Assembly: GCF_043641665.1 (NCBI RefSeq)
Contig: NC_092181.1
Span: 5,220,921 to 5,284,920, forward strand
Source: Enoplosus armatus
Taxonomy: Eukaryota > Chordata > Actinopteri > Centrarchiformes > Enoplosidae
DNA length: 64,000 bases
Reading direction: 5' to 3'
Below the pieces are notes generated by a model. That model did not search any database, was not told the origin of the DNA, and was given only the letters and a program-made list of their open reading frames with translations. This document shows, piece by piece, positions 61,670 to 64,000 of the stretch. The position numbers and the translations under genes are program-made. How positions within the stretch are numbered: position 1 is the first letter of the stretch; each line of letters begins with the position of its first letter.

Positions 61670-62819
61670 TGTGACTATTTGAAAGGACCTGCATTACAGT
61701 AGCAACACATTCATCTTAATTTCCCCTCTAAGCTGTGAAATTAAAGAGCCCTAACATTGTTTACGACACTTAAAACAGTGCTCAAAGTTACACTGGCTCT
61801 GAAAAGATATGACCAGACGTCCAGATTAAATCAGCAGAGTTCCTATTTTTCGAGCAGCGCTTCCAGCGTCCCAACAGGAAGGTTGTTTATCCCGATAATG
61901 AGACTGACTGTGAGTTTAGTTGTCTGAAAAATCTGTGTTAAAATGTTTTGATCATTGTTAAGTTTCCTATTTGTGTTCCCTGCAGTTTTGACGGAGCCAA
62001 AGAGAGGGCAGTGGCTAATGTTTCCTCACAAGATTGACTGTGTATTGACAAGAGGACTGCAGATGGTGTGTGACTCTGACGCTGTTCATGCTGCTGTTGC
62101 TGAGTGATTATTAGTATGATTAGCATCAGCTTAAAACCAGCTCCCAAAGCATGTTGATTACAAGTCGTGAATTGAGTTGTTTAGGCCTTTATAATCAGTA
62201 ATAGACAAATATGCTGTGAGTAGTCTATTGCCGTCATTGCACACCCTCTGATTCATCCTGATGTTTGTTCCTCTACCATACAGTGTCACTCTATTGCAGT
62301 GATTTTAGATAAGATAAGTAAGAAAAGGAAACAAAAGTTACATTTAGCAACTCTAATAGAGGGCCGAAGTGAAACTGGAACTCTGGGTTCTTACTTCCAG
62401 AAGTAACAGAACCTCATTCAATGTATTACATTTGTAACCATGCTAATGACTAAAAAGACAGCCTTGGAACAGAGCCTGTCTCAATAGTGTGTTTGGTGGC
62501 TTGCTTGAAAAGTGATCTAATATTGTTGTTTATTTAACATTTCTGTTTTTGCCTTTAGCAAGCGCCATATCCCAAAAGCCCTAGACTCTTGCGGGCTAAA
62601 CAGAAGAGGGGAGTCTATGAGCGAGTGGCTGCGGGTAGGTCAGACATGTCAGTAAAAATTGACTGTTGAAAACGTTTTTAGTCGGCAGAGATTACAACTG
62701 AAAAAAAATGAAAAAACGACTTTGGAAGAGAGCTTTGGTGAGTTTAGAAAGACCAATAAAATACACGCTGAATGACAGACTGCGTGGAGCAACAGAGGGC
62801 AGCCCGGACATTACTTTGG

Positions 62820-62900
62820 CTCTCAAGGATTCAAGGTTTTTTATTTGTCATTATGCAATAAGATCGCACAATGAAATGCAGTTAAAGCCCCTCATAGACA
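62820..62900 (+). mobile_element. Fragment of a dispersed fish repeat
   Basis: The stretch CAAGGATTCAAGGTTTTTTA then TTGTCATTATGCAATAAGA and CACAATGAAATGCAGTTAAA has the wording of a short repeat tail common in fish genomes (TTCAAG...TTTATTGTCATTATGC...CAATGAAAT). No ends or duplication can be placed. Confidence 0.35.
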
Positions 62901-63324
62901 CAGTGTAGCATGGAGGTAGTATTGTATGATACACACAATACAATATGTTACTGTGATGACATGATAGATGAGGTCAGAAAGTTCCACCTGCGCTCAAGTG
63001 CTGGGATCCGGTCATTATAGCTGATAAACAACTGTTATGCACATCCCTCCAAGCTTTTGCATTCCACTTAGCCTGCTGAAGCATGCACGACGAGCAAGAA
63101 ATGCATGTTTCTCTTACTAAAGCAAGGAGCGGAGGGACAAAAGTCACCCAACTGCATCATCCTAGGGTCAAAAGAACTCTTGATCTTCTTGCAATGACGT
63201 TTGGGTCGTGCCATTTGCCACAAAGAAGCAAACAGTCTGGATGGACTGATGCTAATGTGCTGCACAATAAGTCACTCTCTTTACAGTCCTCAGACCTGCT
63301 TTAGAGACATCCATCAAGAACTGC

Positions 63325-63341
63325 GGGGGGGGGGGGGGGGG
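63325..63341. repeat. G17 homopolymer
   Basis: Seventeen consecutive G residues in otherwise unique sequence. Confidence 0.95.
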
Positions 63342-64000
63342 TCCTCCAGTGCTGCAGAGCCCTAGTGACCACTGGAGGAGGAGCAAGGAAGTGCTGTTTG
63401 TGTCATTTGGGGTAGTGCCCCAGGCATACAAAGCACTGCTGGAGCTATGGTGACTATGTTGGCCGCTGCGATCAGGCTCAGGAGGTGCATTAATGGACAG
63501 GTGTGGAAGAATTTGAGACTAACTTTAGTTAGTGCTGCCATTTTACCCTCTGAAAAATATCCACAATTGACATCTCTACCCCTAAAATGGACCGGACAAA
63601 AAGGACTTTCAAAAGAGGGTGTGATGGGCTGGCGTGGGCAAGAGAGCAGCAGAATGGACACATAATGACACTAGGACAAACTTTGCAACCACAATGCTGG
63701 AACCAGGCAGAGGACTGTCATTTTTCCAGGGATCATGGAGACATGTCAGCCGCAGCAGAGTGGGTCCACCACAATTGTTGCTGCTAGTAATTAAGGAGAA
63801 ATGACAAAAGTACAATAGAACTTCAATGTGATTTTTCTTTGGTGAGTGTCAGATTCAGCTTAATTTAGAAAGACCTTTTCAGCTGTATATTATACAGCAA
63901 CCTCATGCAGCAGTTTTGAAGGAAAAATAGATGGCCTGCAAAATGAACCGTGACTATTCAACTATTGATCATTTCCAGACTTAAATGACAAGTTCAAAAG

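Larger units (their letters stand above)
56357..64000. other. Gene-free upstream region, 56.4-64 kb
   Basis: No supportable exon. It contains a (TGG)n tract, purine-rich stretches at 58690-58800 and 59170-59290, CA and GT repeats near 61.2 and 61.6 kb, and a repeat fragment at 62.8 kb. The stretch 63060-63800 has overlapping short ORFs but no recognisable protein. Confidence 0.65.

Noticed and set aside
63060..63790. Overlapping ORFs near the window end on both strands
   Set aside because: Considered as a retrotransposon or exon remnant, but no motif could be named and a G17 tract interrupts the region.
1..64000. CRISPR arrays, operons, prophage or other prokaryotic systems
   Set aside because: The tandem repeats are all simple-sequence or transposon-derived, and the only gene is spliced. 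The composition is that of a vertebrate chromosome.

Overview
The window is non-coding-rich vertebrate DNA, most likely from a teleost fish. It holds very many (CA)n/(GT)n microsatellites, long G or C homopolymers, an L2/CR1-type LINE remnant, a hAT-type short element and several copies of a fish-type fold-back repeat. There are no operons and no dense ORFs. It contains one convincing protein-coding gene, on the minus strand. That gene is pcdh18, a non-clustered delta-2 protocadherin, and its four coding exons lie between 19178 and 12328. I cannot tell from this window whether it is the pcdh18a or the pcdh18b copy expected in teleosts.

The gene has the usual delta-protocadherin layout. A large first exon (19178-16689) carries the signal peptide, six cadherin repeats, the membrane segment and the proximal cytoplasmic region. 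Two small exons follow (16074-15986 and 15321-15149), and then a last exon (13172-12328) with the distal tail. The joined reading frame is open for 1198 codons plus a stop, and every splice site is GT-AG. The conserved cytoplasmic motifs CM1 (exon 3) and CM2 (exon 4) are present. A 3' UTR of about 0.8 kb probably ends after an AATAAA at 11514-11509 (minus strand). Exon 1 stays open through its own donor site into intron 1 for another 66 codons and is followed by an ATTAAA, so a short-tail isoform is possible.

Around the gene, positions 1-11490 (downstream) and about 19300-64000 (upstream) look like gene desert. I see no further exon I would defend. These flanks hold microsatellites, homopurine tracts, dispersed repeats and some unique, AT-rich, non-repetitive blocks that could be conserved regulatory elements. 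The most informative non-genic signal is a repeat family with long inverted arms, found as five copies (two near full length, two internally deleted, one single arm). A 295-bp hAT-like element with matching terminal repeats and a 7/8-bp target-site duplication, and a second fold-back repeat at about 40.7-41.0 kb, are also clear.
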